This document shows positions 9,081 through 17,866 of a DNA stretch of 42,183 nucleotides, piece after piece. Both the position numbers and the translations under genes were made by a program. The notes below the pieces were generated by a model, which did not search any database, was not told the origin of the DNA, and saw only the letters and a program-made list of their open reading frames with translations. Within the stretch, counting starts at the first letter, position 1. Every line of letters begins with the position of its first letter. The DNA lies in contig JANYLA010000066.1 of the NCBI GenBank assembly GCA_025361485.1, forward strand, positions 1 to 42,183, read 5' to 3'. This stretch comes from Bacteroidales bacterium (GTDB taxonomy: Bacteria > Bacteroidota > Bacteroidia > Bacteroidales > Tenuifilaceae).

Positions 9081-10046
9081 TTATCTAGTCGGGTTATCGA
9101 ATTCGAGTTTTTCCTTCGCTGATGAGATTGAAGCGTTAAGCTCAAAGCCTAGGATTAGTCCAAATGCGTTGAAGTAAATCCATAAAAGGAAAACGATTAA
9201 TCCACCGAGCGAGCCGTAGAAAGTGTTATATTGACCAAAGTTATTCACGTAAAACGAAAATGCTAGTGATGTAATTATGATCAGAAATGTTGCCAATGAT
9301 GACCCTCCAGAAAAAAAACGAAACCTCTCTTTTTTTGCTGGAGCAAGGAAGTACAAAAACGAGATACAAAAATAGAATAGCGCTACCACCACAATCCATT
9401 TTCCTGCGTCTATTAAGTAGTAGGTAAAATCCATTTTTATCCATTCCATCTTAACAGCCCAGTTCAAAGTGGCCTGGCCAAAGAAGATAAGAACCACACC
9501 AATCATAACCAGTACTGGTAAGAGCAGAGTTAGGACAACGGCTATTAGGTGCTGTTCAAAAAATTTCCGGGTTTCAATGGTGTGATAAGTCGCGTTGAAC
9601 GCTTCAATCAATGAATTTACGCCATTGTGGCTAAAAAATAGAGCGGCAAAGAAACCGAATGACAGCAATCCTCCGCTTTTCATAGTAAGCACTTCTGTAA
9701 GAGTTGTTTCAACGGTATGAAATGCATACTCAGGCATTATACCTTTAAGTAATGACAAGAGTTGAATCTGAAAATCTTGAACCGGAATATATGGAATCAG
9801 GGTGAATAAGAATATCAATGTTGGAACAATGGCGAGATAAAAGCTGAAAGCAACTGCTGATGCCCGAGTGGTAATTGCACCATTAATTATCCCTTTAAAA
9901 AAGAATTTAACCACGTAGTAAAGTGGAACACCATGAAAGCCAATGATAGAAAATGTCTTTGCCTTTTTTATGGCAAAATTATATCTGATTGTGAAACCTC
10001 TTTTTAATTTCTGAAGAAATCCTTCAATTTGCGTACTAATACCCAT
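9081..10046 (-). CDS. YihY/BrkB-family inner membrane protein
   Basis: Member of the YihY/BrkB (UPF0761) family of six-helix membrane proteins. The molecular function is not firmly established; early claims of RNase BN activity belong to another gene. The family signature region TTRASAVAFSFYLAIVPTLIFLFTLIPYIP is followed by about five more hydrophobic helices: the LLSFGFFAALFFSHNGVNSLIEAFN region, then segments near 165-190, 210-232, 245-268 and 278-300. A cytoplasmic N-terminus rich in Lys/Arg precedes the first helix. The 321-aa length is typical. It lies 11 nt after nadC and its stop abuts the pdxH start, so it is co-transcribed with cofactor genes without an obvious functional link. Confidence 0.92.
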   Translation of the reverse strand: MGISTQIEGFLQKLKRGFTIRYNFAIKKAKTFSIIGFHGVPLYYVVKFFFKGIINGAITTRASAVAFSFYLAIVPTLIFLFTLIPYIPVQDFQIQLLSLLKGIMPEYAFHTVETTLTEVLTMKSGGLLSFGFFAALFFSHNGVNSLIEAFNATYHTIETRKFFEQHLIAVVLTLLLPVLVMIGVVLIFFGQATLNWAVKMEWIKMDFTYYLIDAGKWIVVVALFYFCISFLYFLAPAKKERFRFFSGGSSLATFLIIITSLAFSFYVNNFGQYNTFYGSLGGLIVFLLWIYFNAFGLILGFELNASISSAKEKLEFDNPTR

Positions 10047-10057
10047 ATTATAGGCTC

Positions 10058-10900
10058 TTATACTTTCTTAAGGTTCATATCAATACTCTTGATTTGATGT
10101 GTAATTGCTCCTACCGAAATATAATCTACACCGCATTCAGCATAACCTTTAATGGTTTCAAGAGTAATTCCACCCGACGATTCAGTCTCAAAACGACCGT
10201 TGATCAGCCTAACGGCTTTGCGAGTGTCATCAAGGTTAAAGTTGTCGAGCATAATTCGTTGAACATTGCCCACCGCTAAAACTCTTTCAACTTCATTTAA
10301 GTTACGTGTTTCAATCTCTATTGAAAGTTTTCGATTCGTTTTGGTAAGGTATTCATTTGCTTTTCTAATTGCTTCTTCAATCCCTCCAGCAAAGTCAACA
10401 TGATTATCCTTTAGCATAATCATATCGAACAATCCCATTCTGTGGTTTTCTCCACCACCAATTTTTACCGCCATTTTATCGAACACTCTCATTCCGGGAG
10501 TTGTTTTTCGGGTGTCAAGAATTTTTGTTTTAGTCCCTTCAATCAACTTAACGTATTGATTGGTTTGAGTTGCAATACCGCTCATGCGTTGCATTACATT
10601 TAATACAATTCGTTCCGATTGAAGTAGCGAGTGATTTCGTCCTGATGCGTAAAACGCTATATCACCAAAGTTGACTTTGGTGCCATCGCTAATCAATTCT
10701 TCGAATTGAATTGAACTGTCAATTCTGCAAAAAATTCGTTTTGCAATTTCGACGCCCGCAATAATGCCCTGTTGCTTAACCATTAACTTAACTTTCCCCG
10801 ATGCTTCAGCAGGAATACACGATAGCGATGAATGATCGCCATCTCCAATATCTTCGGCAATGGCTAAATCAATTAGTCGATCAATGATATTATCTACCAT
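10058..10900 (-). CDS. nadC: Nicotinate-nucleotide diphosphorylase (carboxylating)
   Basis: Quinolinate phosphoribosyltransferase. It converts quinolinate and PRPP into nicotinate mononucleotide, CO2 and pyrophosphate in de novo NAD synthesis. Recognised by LNVMQRMSGIATQT, the DTRKTTPGMR loop, KIGGGENHRMGLFDMIMLKDNH, IMLDNF, and the C-terminal SGGITLETI and YISVGAITHQ of the barrel. The 280-aa length is normal. Second gene of the leftward operon, 30 nt after the DUF4783 gene and 11 nt before yihY. The pairing of DUF4783 with nadC is, to my knowledge, recurrent in Bacteroidota. nadA and nadB are not in the window. Confidence 0.96.
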   Translation of the reverse strand: MVDNIIDRLIDLAIAEDIGDGDHSSLSCIPAEASGKVKLMVKQQGIIAGVEIAKRIFCRIDSSIQFEELISDGTKVNFGDIAFYASGRNHSLLQSERIVLNVMQRMSGIATQTNQYVKLIEGTKTKILDTRKTTPGMRVFDKMAVKIGGGENHRMGLFDMIMLKDNHVDFAGGIEEAIRKANEYLTKTNRKLSIEIETRNLNEVERVLAVGNVQRIMLDNFNLDDTRKAVRLINGRFETESSGGITLETIKGYAECGVDYISVGAITHQIKSIDMNLKKV

Positions 10901-10930
10901 AATTGGCTTGGTGGATTTATTTAACAGGAA

Positions 10931-11359
10931 TTATTCGTTAACGCCTTCGTCGTTCTCTTCAATCCGAAGCTGATGAATAAGCGTTTGATTATTCTCTGTT
11001 TTCATGAAAAACGAAACCCTCAGGTTCCCTGTTTTTATTGTAAGCGTTCCGATGGCAAAACTCGACACATCCTTAACTCCTTGGTGATTAATTTTAAAGG
11101 CTGTTGGCGAACTCTTTTCAAAAAAATCTTTAAGTAAAATTTCTGCTTGAGCTACACTATAGAAGTTTTCTTCTCCCATGATCTCGAGTTCAACCGTTTT
11201 TGTGAAGTATTTGGAGAGTTCTTGAGAGTTTCCTGTTTGAAGTGCAGCTGCAACCTTTTTAATCACAATGCTGGCATCTTGATTAACATTGATTGTAAAT
11301 GCTACCGCTACACACATAAGTATGAAAACGATAAGTAGTATTTTTGTTTGTTTCATCAT
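10931..11359 (-). CDS. DUF4783-family exported protein
   Basis: Small protein of unknown function, 142 aa, with an N-terminal hydrophobic signal (about residues 5-22, KILLIVFILMCVAVAFTI) and a predicted NTF2-like alpha/beta fold. It shows the pattern IVIKKVAAALQTGNSQELSKYFTKTVEL at the start and a C-terminal LRVSFFMKTENNQTLIHQLRIEEN. This pattern and the position immediately before nadC match DUF4783. It probably acts in the periplasm. First gene of the leftward operon DUF4783-nadC-yihY-pdxH. A second ATG at codon 2 is an equally good start. Confidence 0.8.
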   Translation of the reverse strand: MMKQTKILLIVFILMCVAVAFTINVNQDASIVIKKVAAALQTGNSQELSKYFTKTVELEIMGEENFYSVAQAEILLKDFFEKSSPTAFKINHQGVKDVSSFAIGTLTIKTGNLRVSFFMKTENNQTLIHQLRIEENDEGVNE

Positions 11360-11523
11360 TTTAGTAATTTTTCAAATCAATATTCGGCAAAGAGCAACAA
11401 AGTTCAGACCAATTAATAGTAAACAATGTTAAAGTACATCACGGTAAATTTAATTTAGAATTGGGAAAATACCTAATTTTTCCCTAAAATCGGGAAATTC
11501 AAAACTTATTGTAAATTGTGATG

Positions 11524-11531
11524 TAGTTTTG
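11524..11531 (+). promoter_or_regulatory. Candidate -7 box for rlmH
   Basis: TAGTTTTG fits TAnnTTTG and lies 37 nt before the rlmH ATG in the divergent intergenic region. A good TTTG -33 element is not seen at the right spacing. The rest of 11360-11565 is AT-rich, with no ORF or hairpin worth naming. Confidence 0.35.
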
Positions 11532-11568
11532 TGGAAACCATCTTATGAAGAACCTAATAATCTGATTG

Positions 11569-12042
11569 ATGAAGATAACTCTTATTGTAGTGGGTAAAAC
11601 AGACAAAAAATACATACTCGAAGGGGTTTCGGAGTACGAAAAAAGGCTATCGCATTATTGTAAATTTGAAGTAAAGGTAATTCCGGATATTAAGAACTCA
11701 AAATCGATGTCGGCGAGCGTTCAGATGCAAAAGGAGGGAGAACAGATACTCGGTGCAATTCGCCCTTCGAGCGAAATAATTCTTTTGGATGAGCGTGGGT
11801 CAGAGTATTCATCGGTTGATTTTGCAAAATTCATTGAGAAAAAAGGTATTGCAGGGCAGCGCGAGTTAGCCTTTATCATCGGAGGTCCATACGGTTTTTC
11901 GCCCGAGGTAAAAGCTGCTGCAACGGCTCAGCTATCTTTGTCGAGGCTAACGTTTTCGCATCAAATTGTTCGCCTGATTTTTATGGAGCAGCTATATAGA
12001 GCCATGACCATTACTAAAGGGGAGCCATATCATCACGAATAG
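11569..12042 (+). CDS. rlmH: 23S rRNA pseudouridine-1915 N3-methyltransferase RlmH
   Basis: SPOUT-class methyltransferase that uses S-adenosylmethionine to methylate pseudouridine 1915 in helix 69 of 23S rRNA on the assembled ribosome. The C-terminal trefoil knot is plain: LAFIIGGPYGFSPEV (SAM loop), LSLSRLTFSHQIVRLIFMEQLYRAM, and the terminal KGEPYHHE. N-terminal MKITLIVVGKT and YEKRLSHYCKFEV are also typical. The ATG at 11569 gives 157 aa, close to the family norm; a TTG one codon earlier is ignored. The large sensor kinase gene follows after 87 nt, possibly in the same transcript. Confidence 0.96.
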   Translation: MKITLIVVGKTDKKYILEGVSEYEKRLSHYCKFEVKVIPDIKNSKSMSASVQMQKEGEQILGAIRPSSEIILLDERGSEYSSVDFAKFIEKKGIAGQRELAFIIGGPYGFSPEVKAAATAQLSLSRLTFSHQIVRLIFMEQLYRAMTITKGEPYHHE

Positions 12043-12129
12043 TGAGGTTACATTATAATTTAGATTTACTAAATTGAAAACTCGAAAGCGGCTTAGTTTT
12101 TGACGATCTTAAATCCATAAAAAAAGGGT

Positions 12130-15100
12130 ATGAGTTATAGGTGGTACAATTCAGTTTTTTTATTTGTAGCGGCTCTTTGCTTCGTCATTTTTTCGGCGAA
12201 CTCACAATATTTATCAAGTAAATTAAATACCTCTGAGCCTAATTTCAAAAAGATAGAGAGGAAGATTCAAAGAAGAATTGATGAGGCTGAGAAGTATTCT
12301 CAAATTCTTCTCGATAAATCAAAACAGAAAGGTGTTAGTGAAGCATTTAAAATTTATTCGGATAGTTTAGGTACAGAACTTTCCGATAAAGGGTTGTCAA
12401 TCTTTCTTTTTAGAAACAATAAACTTGTATTTTGGACTAAAAGTCTCGATGTAATTAATCTTAAGGACGATTCTACAAAACTCTTTGTTAAGAGTATTCA
12501 AAATGCTTGGTATATTGGCAAATGGGTTACTAATAAAAGCGATAAAGTGCTTGTTTTATTTTTGTTAAAGCATAATTATCCTTATCAAAACAAATTTCTT
12601 CAAAATATTTTCAATGAAGATTTAAGCGAGCTGGAGGGTTATAACATAACAACCCAAAACGATAAAAATGCAAATAAAGTAATTCTTAGTGATGGCACTT
12701 TTATTGGATTTGAAAGAGATAATAAACGGTTTGATATTCTAAGCGGAACCATACAGTCAATATTTCAATGGGTTGCATTTTTCCTATTGATAATTTCCCT
12801 AATTAGCTTTTTTCAACATCCTGTTTTAAAGAAAAAACCTTTTTACACGTTATTGTTTATTGCTACAATAGTAATTGTAAGAGTAGTTAGTTTAAAGGCA
12901 GGGTTTCCAAACAGAGGATTATCGGCACTATTTAGCCCCGAGATATATGCACATTCAAGTATCAACCCCTCGTTAGGTGATTTTCTTGTAAATGCAATGC
13001 TATTCTTTGCTTTAGTGGTATTTGCATACAAGCAGTTTAGCAATACTGTGCAAGGCTTTAAAATCAAGTTTAAGTGGTTACTGGGTATTATTTCAGCATC
13101 TATTGTTTGGGGTCTATTTATTGTTGTCGATAGCCTATTTGCATCATTAGTAATGCACTCCACCATAACTTTTGAAACATATAGAATATTTAACCTTTCA
13201 ATATTTTCTCTTATAGGCTATATTGCTATATCCTTTTGGATTATCTCATATTTGCTTATTTCCGATTTGTGGATAAAATCTCTTCGGCAGCATTTTGATG
13301 AATCGAGCCTTGCTTTAATTGCCCTTTTCGGGTTTGTTTTAGCTTTTACAATATCAATTATTGGAGGATCGATGCCTTCGCTATACGGCGTGCTTTGGTC
13401 GGTGTTAACATTTAGTGTGATTTTCTGGCTTCGATACCGGGGATTCCAAATTTCGATATCTTGGTATCTCATCCTTCTTTGTCTGCTCTCTCTGTATTCG
13501 GTTTTGCTGGTTTCTGATTACACGTATCGTAAAGATCGTGAGGTTCGAAAGGTCTTAGCAATTAATCTCAGCAACGAAAGGGATCCTGTTGCCGAACTGC
13601 TTTTCAATTCACTGGTTAATCGTATCGAGTCCGATACGATAATACGGGATTATATTGATAATATTCAGAAGCATGATATTGAGATGTTTGGATATTTACA
13701 GAATACCTACTTCAACGGCTATTTTAAAAAGTATGATTTTCGAGCAACCGTTTGTTATCCAGGCTCAGACTTAATTATGGATAATACGGATAGCAAGGTT
13801 GATTGTAATGGTTTTTTTAATGATATAATCAACGTTTTTGGGATTAATATACCTGGCTCCAACTTCTACTTCCTCAATATGCAGAACGGGAGGATTAACT
13901 ATGTTGGGTTTGCAGAGTGTAATCATAAATCAAAATCATCTCGACTGTTCATTGAACTGGATTCCAAGCTAAGCCCCGAACAGCTTGGCTACCCTGAATT
14001 ACTTCTTGAGGGAAAGCTAATAAATAAATCAAAGGTTTCTACTTATTCAACAGCCAAGTATCACCAAGGCCAGCTATTGGCTCAATCTGGTGACTACCCC
14101 TATAAATTGATAAACTCCTTCAAGCTTGATTCAACTCAAAAGTTCAGCTTCATTAATCAAGGTGGATATAATCATCTGATTTATAAAAACGATGCAGATG
14201 ATTTTGTTATCCTTAGCCGACCTCGCGAAACGATATTGAATACCACGGCATCGTTTGCTTATGTCTTTATTTTCTTTGGTATTGTGATGTCAATATGGTT
14301 AAAATTAGTTTTATATCCTTTAAGCATAGGAAATAGTATTCCTAGTTTTAAAAAGAGAATCAAAACGGCGATGATTCTTATCGTGTTTCTATCCTTGATT
14401 TTAGTTGCGTCGGTCTCAATAATCTATAGTATTAATAGCTTTGAGAATAAGAGCATCGATAATCTAAGTGAAAAGGTACAGTCAGTTATGGTTGAGATAG
14501 ATCGCGATTTTGGTAAGGAGGAAATGCTAACCCCAGCCAACTCCGATTATCTGTCAAATAAGTTGGTTCAGCTATCGAATATTTTTTATTCGGATATTAA
14601 TCTTTACGATATATACGGAGTTCTGCTAGCATCCTCGCGTTCCGAAATATTTGAAAGACAATTACAAGGTCGTAAGATGAATCCTGCCGCATGGTATGAG
14701 ATGGCATACTGCAATAGCCAAAAATTAATTCATAAGGAGCAAATTGGCGATATGACATTCTTGTCCGCCTACGTGCCGCTTGTTGATCAAAATGCCAATG
14801 TTATTGGTTATCTAAATCTGCCATATTTTACACGACAGGGCGAGTTTGTTGCCGAATTGTACTCAATTATTGTTGCCATTATAAATATTTATACGCTAAT
14901 TACTCTTTTCGCTTTAGTTCTTGCTATTGTCATCTCAAATCAGATATCAAAACCTCTTGAGCTGATACGTGAGAAGATCCGCAATGTTGATATTTCAGGT
15001 CATAACGAACCAATAAAGTATAATGCAAACGATGAGCTGGGACAGCTTGTTAAAGAGTATAACCGTATGGTTCTTGAACTTGCCGATAGCGCCGATAAAT

Positions 15101-15804
15101 TGGCTCGAAGTCAACGCGAGAGCGCTTGGCGCGAAATGGCAAAACAGATTGCTCATGAAATTAAAAACCCGCTTACCCCAATGAAGCTGAGCATCCAGCA
15201 TTTGGTGAAAGCCAAACGGGATGGAAGTGAGGATTGGGACTCAATGTTTCAGAAATTTTCAATTTCTCTTGTGGATCAGATAAATACCTTGTCGAACATT
15301 GCTACGGAGTTTTCGAATTTTGCAAAAATGCCGGTTACATCAATTATCTCTGTTAATATGAATTCGGTAATTGATGAGGTTCTTACCCTTTTTTCAGGGT
15401 ATAGCAACATTAAGTTTAGCTATATCAATAGCTGCGGAAGCAATACTTCCATTGATGGAGATCGTGAGCAATTGTTTAGGGTCTTCGTTAATCTTGTTAA
15501 AAATGCTGTTCAGTCAATTGAAAAAGGGAGGAAGGGGGAGATTAGTATTTCCCTTACTTGTAATGAAAAAAATGTTATTATAGTTATTGAGGATAATGGG
15601 AGGGGAATTCCCGATGAAATTCAGCCTAAACTATTTAGTCCAAATTTTACTACAAAATCTGGAGGAATGGGATTAGGCTTGGCTATTGTAAAAGGTATTA
15701 TTGAGAATATTGGCGGTAAAATATGGTTCGAGACAGAATTAGGGAAAGGAACCAAATTTTTTATTGAACTTCCACAAGGAAAAAACTCAGAGGGAGTTAA
15801 ATGA
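12130..15804 (+). CDS. Large NtrY-like membrane histidine kinase
   Basis: Sensor kinase of 1224 aa. A first membrane helix (about 7-22) is followed by an extracytoplasmic part, then a block of about eight helices (about 208-465). A second large extracytoplasmic region follows, then two helices (about 710-735 and 750-772), a cache-like sensor loop and a last helix (about 912-935). HAMP starts at about 936 (SNQISKPLELI). The dimerisation/phospho-acceptor domain has His1009 in EMAKQIAHEIKNPLTPMKLS, the NtrY-type H box. HATPase motifs are NLVKNAVQSI, IEDNGRGI, FTTKSGGMGLGLAI and GTKFFIELP. There is no receiver domain. No NtrX-like regulator is adjacent, so the partner is unknown. It follows rlmH by 87 nt and ends at a hairpin shared with the convergent MFS gene. 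Confidence 0.9.
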   Translation: MSYRWYNSVFLFVAALCFVIFSANSQYLSSKLNTSEPNFKKIERKIQRRIDEAEKYSQILLDKSKQKGVSEAFKIYSDSLGTELSDKGLSIFLFRNNKLVFWTKSLDVINLKDDSTKLFVKSIQNAWYIGKWVTNKSDKVLVLFLLKHNYPYQNKFLQNIFNEDLSELEGYNITTQNDKNANKVILSDGTFIGFERDNKRFDILSGTIQSIFQWVAFFLLIISLISFFQHPVLKKKPFYTLLFIATIVIVRVVSLKAGFPNRGLSALFSPEIYAHSSINPSLGDFLVNAMLFFALVVFAYKQFSNTVQGFKIKFKWLLGIISASIVWGLFIVVDSLFASLVMHSTITFETYRIFNLSIFSLIGYIAISFWIISYLLISDLWIKSLRQHFDESSLALIALFGFVLAFTISIIGGSMPSLYGVLWSVLTFSVIFWLRYRGFQISISWYLILLCLLSLYSVLLVSDYTYRKDREVRKVLAINLSNERDPVAELLFNSLVNRIESDTIIRDYIDNIQKHDIEMFGYLQNTYFNGYFKKYDFRATVCYPGSDLIMDNTDSKVDCNGFFNDIINVFGINIPGSNFYFLNMQNGRINYVGFAECNHKSKSSRLFIELDSKLSPEQLGYPELLLEGKLINKSKVSTYSTAKYHQGQLLAQSGDYPYKLINSFKLDSTQKFSFINQGGYNHLIYKNDADDFVILSRPRETILNTTASFAYVFIFFGIVMSIWLKLVLYPLSIGNSIPSFKKRIKTAMILIVFLSLILVASVSIIYSINSFENKSIDNLSEKVQSVMVEIDRDFGKEEMLTPANSDYLSNKLVQLSNIFYSDINLYDIYGVLLASSRSEIFERQLQGRKMNPAAWYEMAYCNSQKLIHKEQIGDMTFLSAYVPLVDQNANVIGYLNLPYFTRQGEFVAELYSIIVAIINIYTLITLFALVLAIVISNQISKPLELIREKIRNVDISGHNEPIKYNANDELGQLVKEYNRMVLELADSADKLARSQRESAWREMAKQIAHEIKNPLTPMKLSIQHLVKAKRDGSEDWDSMFQKFSISLVDQINTLSNIATEFSNFAKMPVTSIISVNMNSVIDEVLTLFSGYSNIKFSYINSCGSNTSIDGDREQLFRVFVNLVKNAVQSIEKGRKGEISISLTCNEKNVIIVIEDNGRGIPDEIQPKLFSPNFTTKSGGMGLGLAIVKGIIENIGGKIWFETELGKGTKFFIELPQGKNSEGVK

Positions 15805-15811
15805 GAATAGT

Positions 15812-15841
15812 AAAAAGAGTCTTTGAAAAAAGACTCTTTTT
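15812..15841. terminator. Bidirectional hairpin between kinase and MFS genes
   Basis: Perfect 13-bp stem, AAAAAGAGTCTTT (15812-15824) with AAAGACTCTTTTT (15829-15841), GAAA loop. A and T runs at both edges mean it can terminate transcription from either side of these convergent genes. Confidence 0.88.
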
Positions 15842-15861
15842 ATTAACTATAAATTAGGAAA

Positions 15862-17160
15862 TTAAACCCCTTTCTTCGGTGCCAAATACTTATTATAAAG
15901 TAAAAGACCTATTATTGTTGCAACACCTATCATTGCGAACATAAACCAAAGCAATCCTGGTCTACCCATTTGGGTTACGAATCGAACGTAAGTATACGCA
16001 CCAAGCACACCTCCAATTCCGCTTCCAATTACTCCGTAAAGGAAGGAGTAGCCAAGGTAAAGCGCTTTTTTGTCCTCAGGAGCAATGAGTCCTACATAGG
16101 AAATAAACTTTGGATGAGCGGTCATCTCGCCAATTGAGAAGACAACAAGCCCAGCCATAAAAACCCATGCATGGGTTGAAATGGCAAGTATACCCATTCC
16201 TATGGTTCCGAATGAAATTCCTGTTATTATTGTGGGCATCGCCTTTTTATTCTTAACGATATTCGATATGATAAGCTGAAGTGCTATAATTGTTCCTGCT
16301 GAAATTACGGTTACATGCTCAGCATCAAATGCCCATTTTGGATTATCAATAAAAAGCGAGAGGAATGAATTCACAGCATTGTTTACAGGAGTCATATCCA
16401 TATATTCCTTCAGATACCATAGCACAGTATCAAACATCTGAAAGTACATGATCCAAAAACCCGAGTAGATTAGAATCATCAGAAAGAATCGATAATCCTT
16501 TAAAACGAGCACCATTCCTTTAAAAACCTCTATAATTGATTTTGGGGTAGTCGTTCTTTGAGGTTCTTTGTAAATGAAAAGATTAAGCAGAAGCATCGAA
16601 CCAGTAAACAATGATGCCATCAAGAATATATACGACCATCCAATCCCTTTGAGGAAAGGGATTAAAAAAAGTGGGAATAGAAATGCCCCAAGATTTATTG
16701 ACCAGTAGTAAATCCCAAAGCCTAGTGCAGAGTTACTCTGATCGGTTGTTCGTGCAATTGTACCCGATATGATTGGTTTGAATGTTCCTGCCCCGGTTAC
16801 CATTAGCAGCAAGCTGAGAAAAACGGCAAAGTATGATGTGCTAATGCTAGTGCAGAAGTACCCTAAGCTCATTACAACAAATGCGAAAATTAGCGTTTTA
16901 CGATAACCAAACTGATCGGCAATTGCCCCTGAAAGTATAGGAAGAAAGTAAAGTATAGGGGTTATGGTGCTTTTAATTATTCCAACACTTTCCTTTGAAA
17001 AGCCTAGTCCCCCTTGATTAATATCTAATATCAAATATACTGAAAGCACAGACATTACTCCGTAATAGGAGCCTCTTTCGAAGAACTCCATAACAATAAC
17101 TGTCCAGAAATTCTTAGGAAACGATCTGAATATATTTGTTTTCTTGGTTTGGTTTATCAT
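15862..17160 (-). CDS. MFS transporter, POT/PTR2-like
   Basis: Inner-membrane secondary transporter with about 12 hydrophobic helices. The first-helix signature FFERGSYYGVMSVLSVYLI resembles the proton-dependent oligopeptide transporter pattern (FFERFSYYG). ADQFGYRKTLI gives the MFS loop 2-3 motif, and GAGTFKPIISGTIA and YYWSINLGAFLFP match POT-type helices 4-5. I therefore infer proton-coupled uptake of peptides or a related solute; the substrate is not determined. Some canonical POT residues (the ExxERxxYY acids) are only partly kept. The frame opens at 17190, but that ATG lies inside the hairpin that ends the upstream gene. The ATG at 17160 (MINQTKK, 433 aa) is preferred. Confidence 0.82.
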   Translation of the reverse strand: MINQTKKTNIFRSFPKNFWTVIVMEFFERGSYYGVMSVLSVYLILDINQGGLGFSKESVGIIKSTITPILYFLPILSGAIADQFGYRKTLIFAFVVMSLGYFCTSISTSYFAVFLSLLLMVTGAGTFKPIISGTIARTTDQSNSALGFGIYYWSINLGAFLFPLFLIPFLKGIGWSYIFLMASLFTGSMLLLNLFIYKEPQRTTTPKSIIEVFKGMVLVLKDYRFFLMILIYSGFWIMYFQMFDTVLWYLKEYMDMTPVNNAVNSFLSLFIDNPKWAFDAEHVTVISAGTIIALQLIISNIVKNKKAMPTIITGISFGTIGMGILAISTHAWVFMAGLVVFSIGEMTAHPKFISYVGLIAPEDKKALYLGYSFLYGVIGSGIGGVLGAYTYVRFVTQMGRPGLLWFMFAMIGVATIIGLLLYNKYLAPKKGV

Positions 17161-17174
17161 ATTTTTTTGTGAAT

Positions 17175-17206
17175 AAAAACAGCCATTCATTTACGAATGG
17201 CCGTTA
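17175..17206 (-). terminator. Terminator after the coiled-coil gene
   Basis: On the minus strand a hairpin with arms 17195-17203 and 17180-17188 (one A-C mismatch, 6-nt loop) is followed by TTTTTATT. It lies 27 nt after the stop of the 17231-17761 gene. Confidence 0.75.
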
Positions 17207-17230
17207 TTTAACTATTCAGGAAATTCAATA

Positions 17231-17761
17231 TTATGCTTTAGAGAAAGCCTTTTCAGCCTCTTTTAATAATTTTTCAGCCTCTTTTTTACCATCCTGTGAT
17301 TTCTTCAGGTTATCTTTCCCTTTAATCAGTAATTTCTTACCAGTTTCATATTTCTTTAAGGATGCTTTAATTCTACCATCAAGCTCTTTTCTATCCGCTT
17401 TATATTTAGTGTCGAGTGTTTTTAACTCTGCTTTTGCTTGTGTTACCTCATCTTTATCGCCTGAGTTTAGTTTCTTAACAAGAGGTTTCTCTGCATTGTA
17501 GTATTCTTTAAGAAGTGCTTTGTCCTCTTTGTCTAATGATTTTAACTCACCATCAGCCTCTTTAACCATTTCCTGACTTGCCTGAATAAGGCTGTCAGCC
17601 GAAACTATTTTAGCATCAAGTTTATCTACCTTAAGTTTTGCTGCATCAACCTTGTCCTGAAGTTTCTTAACTTTTGGATCTTGTGCAAACCCCGTATTCA
17701 TTGATACAAATAAGAACAGGGTTGTAGATATTGTTAAGCGGAGGAGTAATTGTTTATTCAT
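17231..17761 (-). CDS. Exported coiled-coil protein of unknown function
   Basis: No family recognised. The 176-aa product has a clear signal peptide (about 1-26, hydrophobic core LRLTISTTLFLFV, likely cleavage after GFAQ/D). The remainder is almost wholly Lys/Glu/Asp-rich helix with heptad-like Leu, Val and Ile spacing (about 30-175). That predicts a long periplasmic or secreted coiled coil, reminiscent of OmpH/Skp-like or tail-fibre-like helices, but no specific match is claimed. It has its own hairpin downstream, and another hairpin (17828-17857) separates it from the caspase gene upstream, so it is probably transcribed independently. Low complexity makes homology calls by eye unreliable. 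Confidence 0.75.
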   Translation of the reverse strand: MNKQLLLRLTISTTLFLFVSMNTGFAQDPKVKKLQDKVDAAKLKVDKLDAKIVSADSLIQASQEMVKEADGELKSLDKEDKALLKEYYNAEKPLVKKLNSGDKDEVTQAKAELKTLDTKYKADRKELDGRIKASLKKYETGKKLLIKGKDNLKKSQDGKKEAEKLLKEAEKAFSKA

Positions 17762-17823
17762 ATCGATTTTTTTAGTGATTAATTGAGTTCTACGATATAT
17801 TTAACAAGATGTTTGGTAAAGGT

Positions 17824-17857
17824 AAAAAAAGATACCCACTGTTATGTGGGTATCTTT
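17824..17857 (-). terminator. Terminator after the caspase-like gene
   Basis: Perfect 12-bp stem, AAAGATACCCAC (17828-17839) with GTGGGTATCTTT (17846-17857), 6-nt loop. On the minus strand a run of T follows (A run 17824-17830). It is 10 nt after the stop at 17867. Confidence 0.88.
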
Positions 17858-17866
17858 ATAAATCCT

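Noticed and set aside
17161-17190. Upstream ATG (17190) for the MFS transporter
   Set aside because: It falls inside the terminator hairpin of the preceding gene; the ATG at 17160 gives a normal N-terminus.
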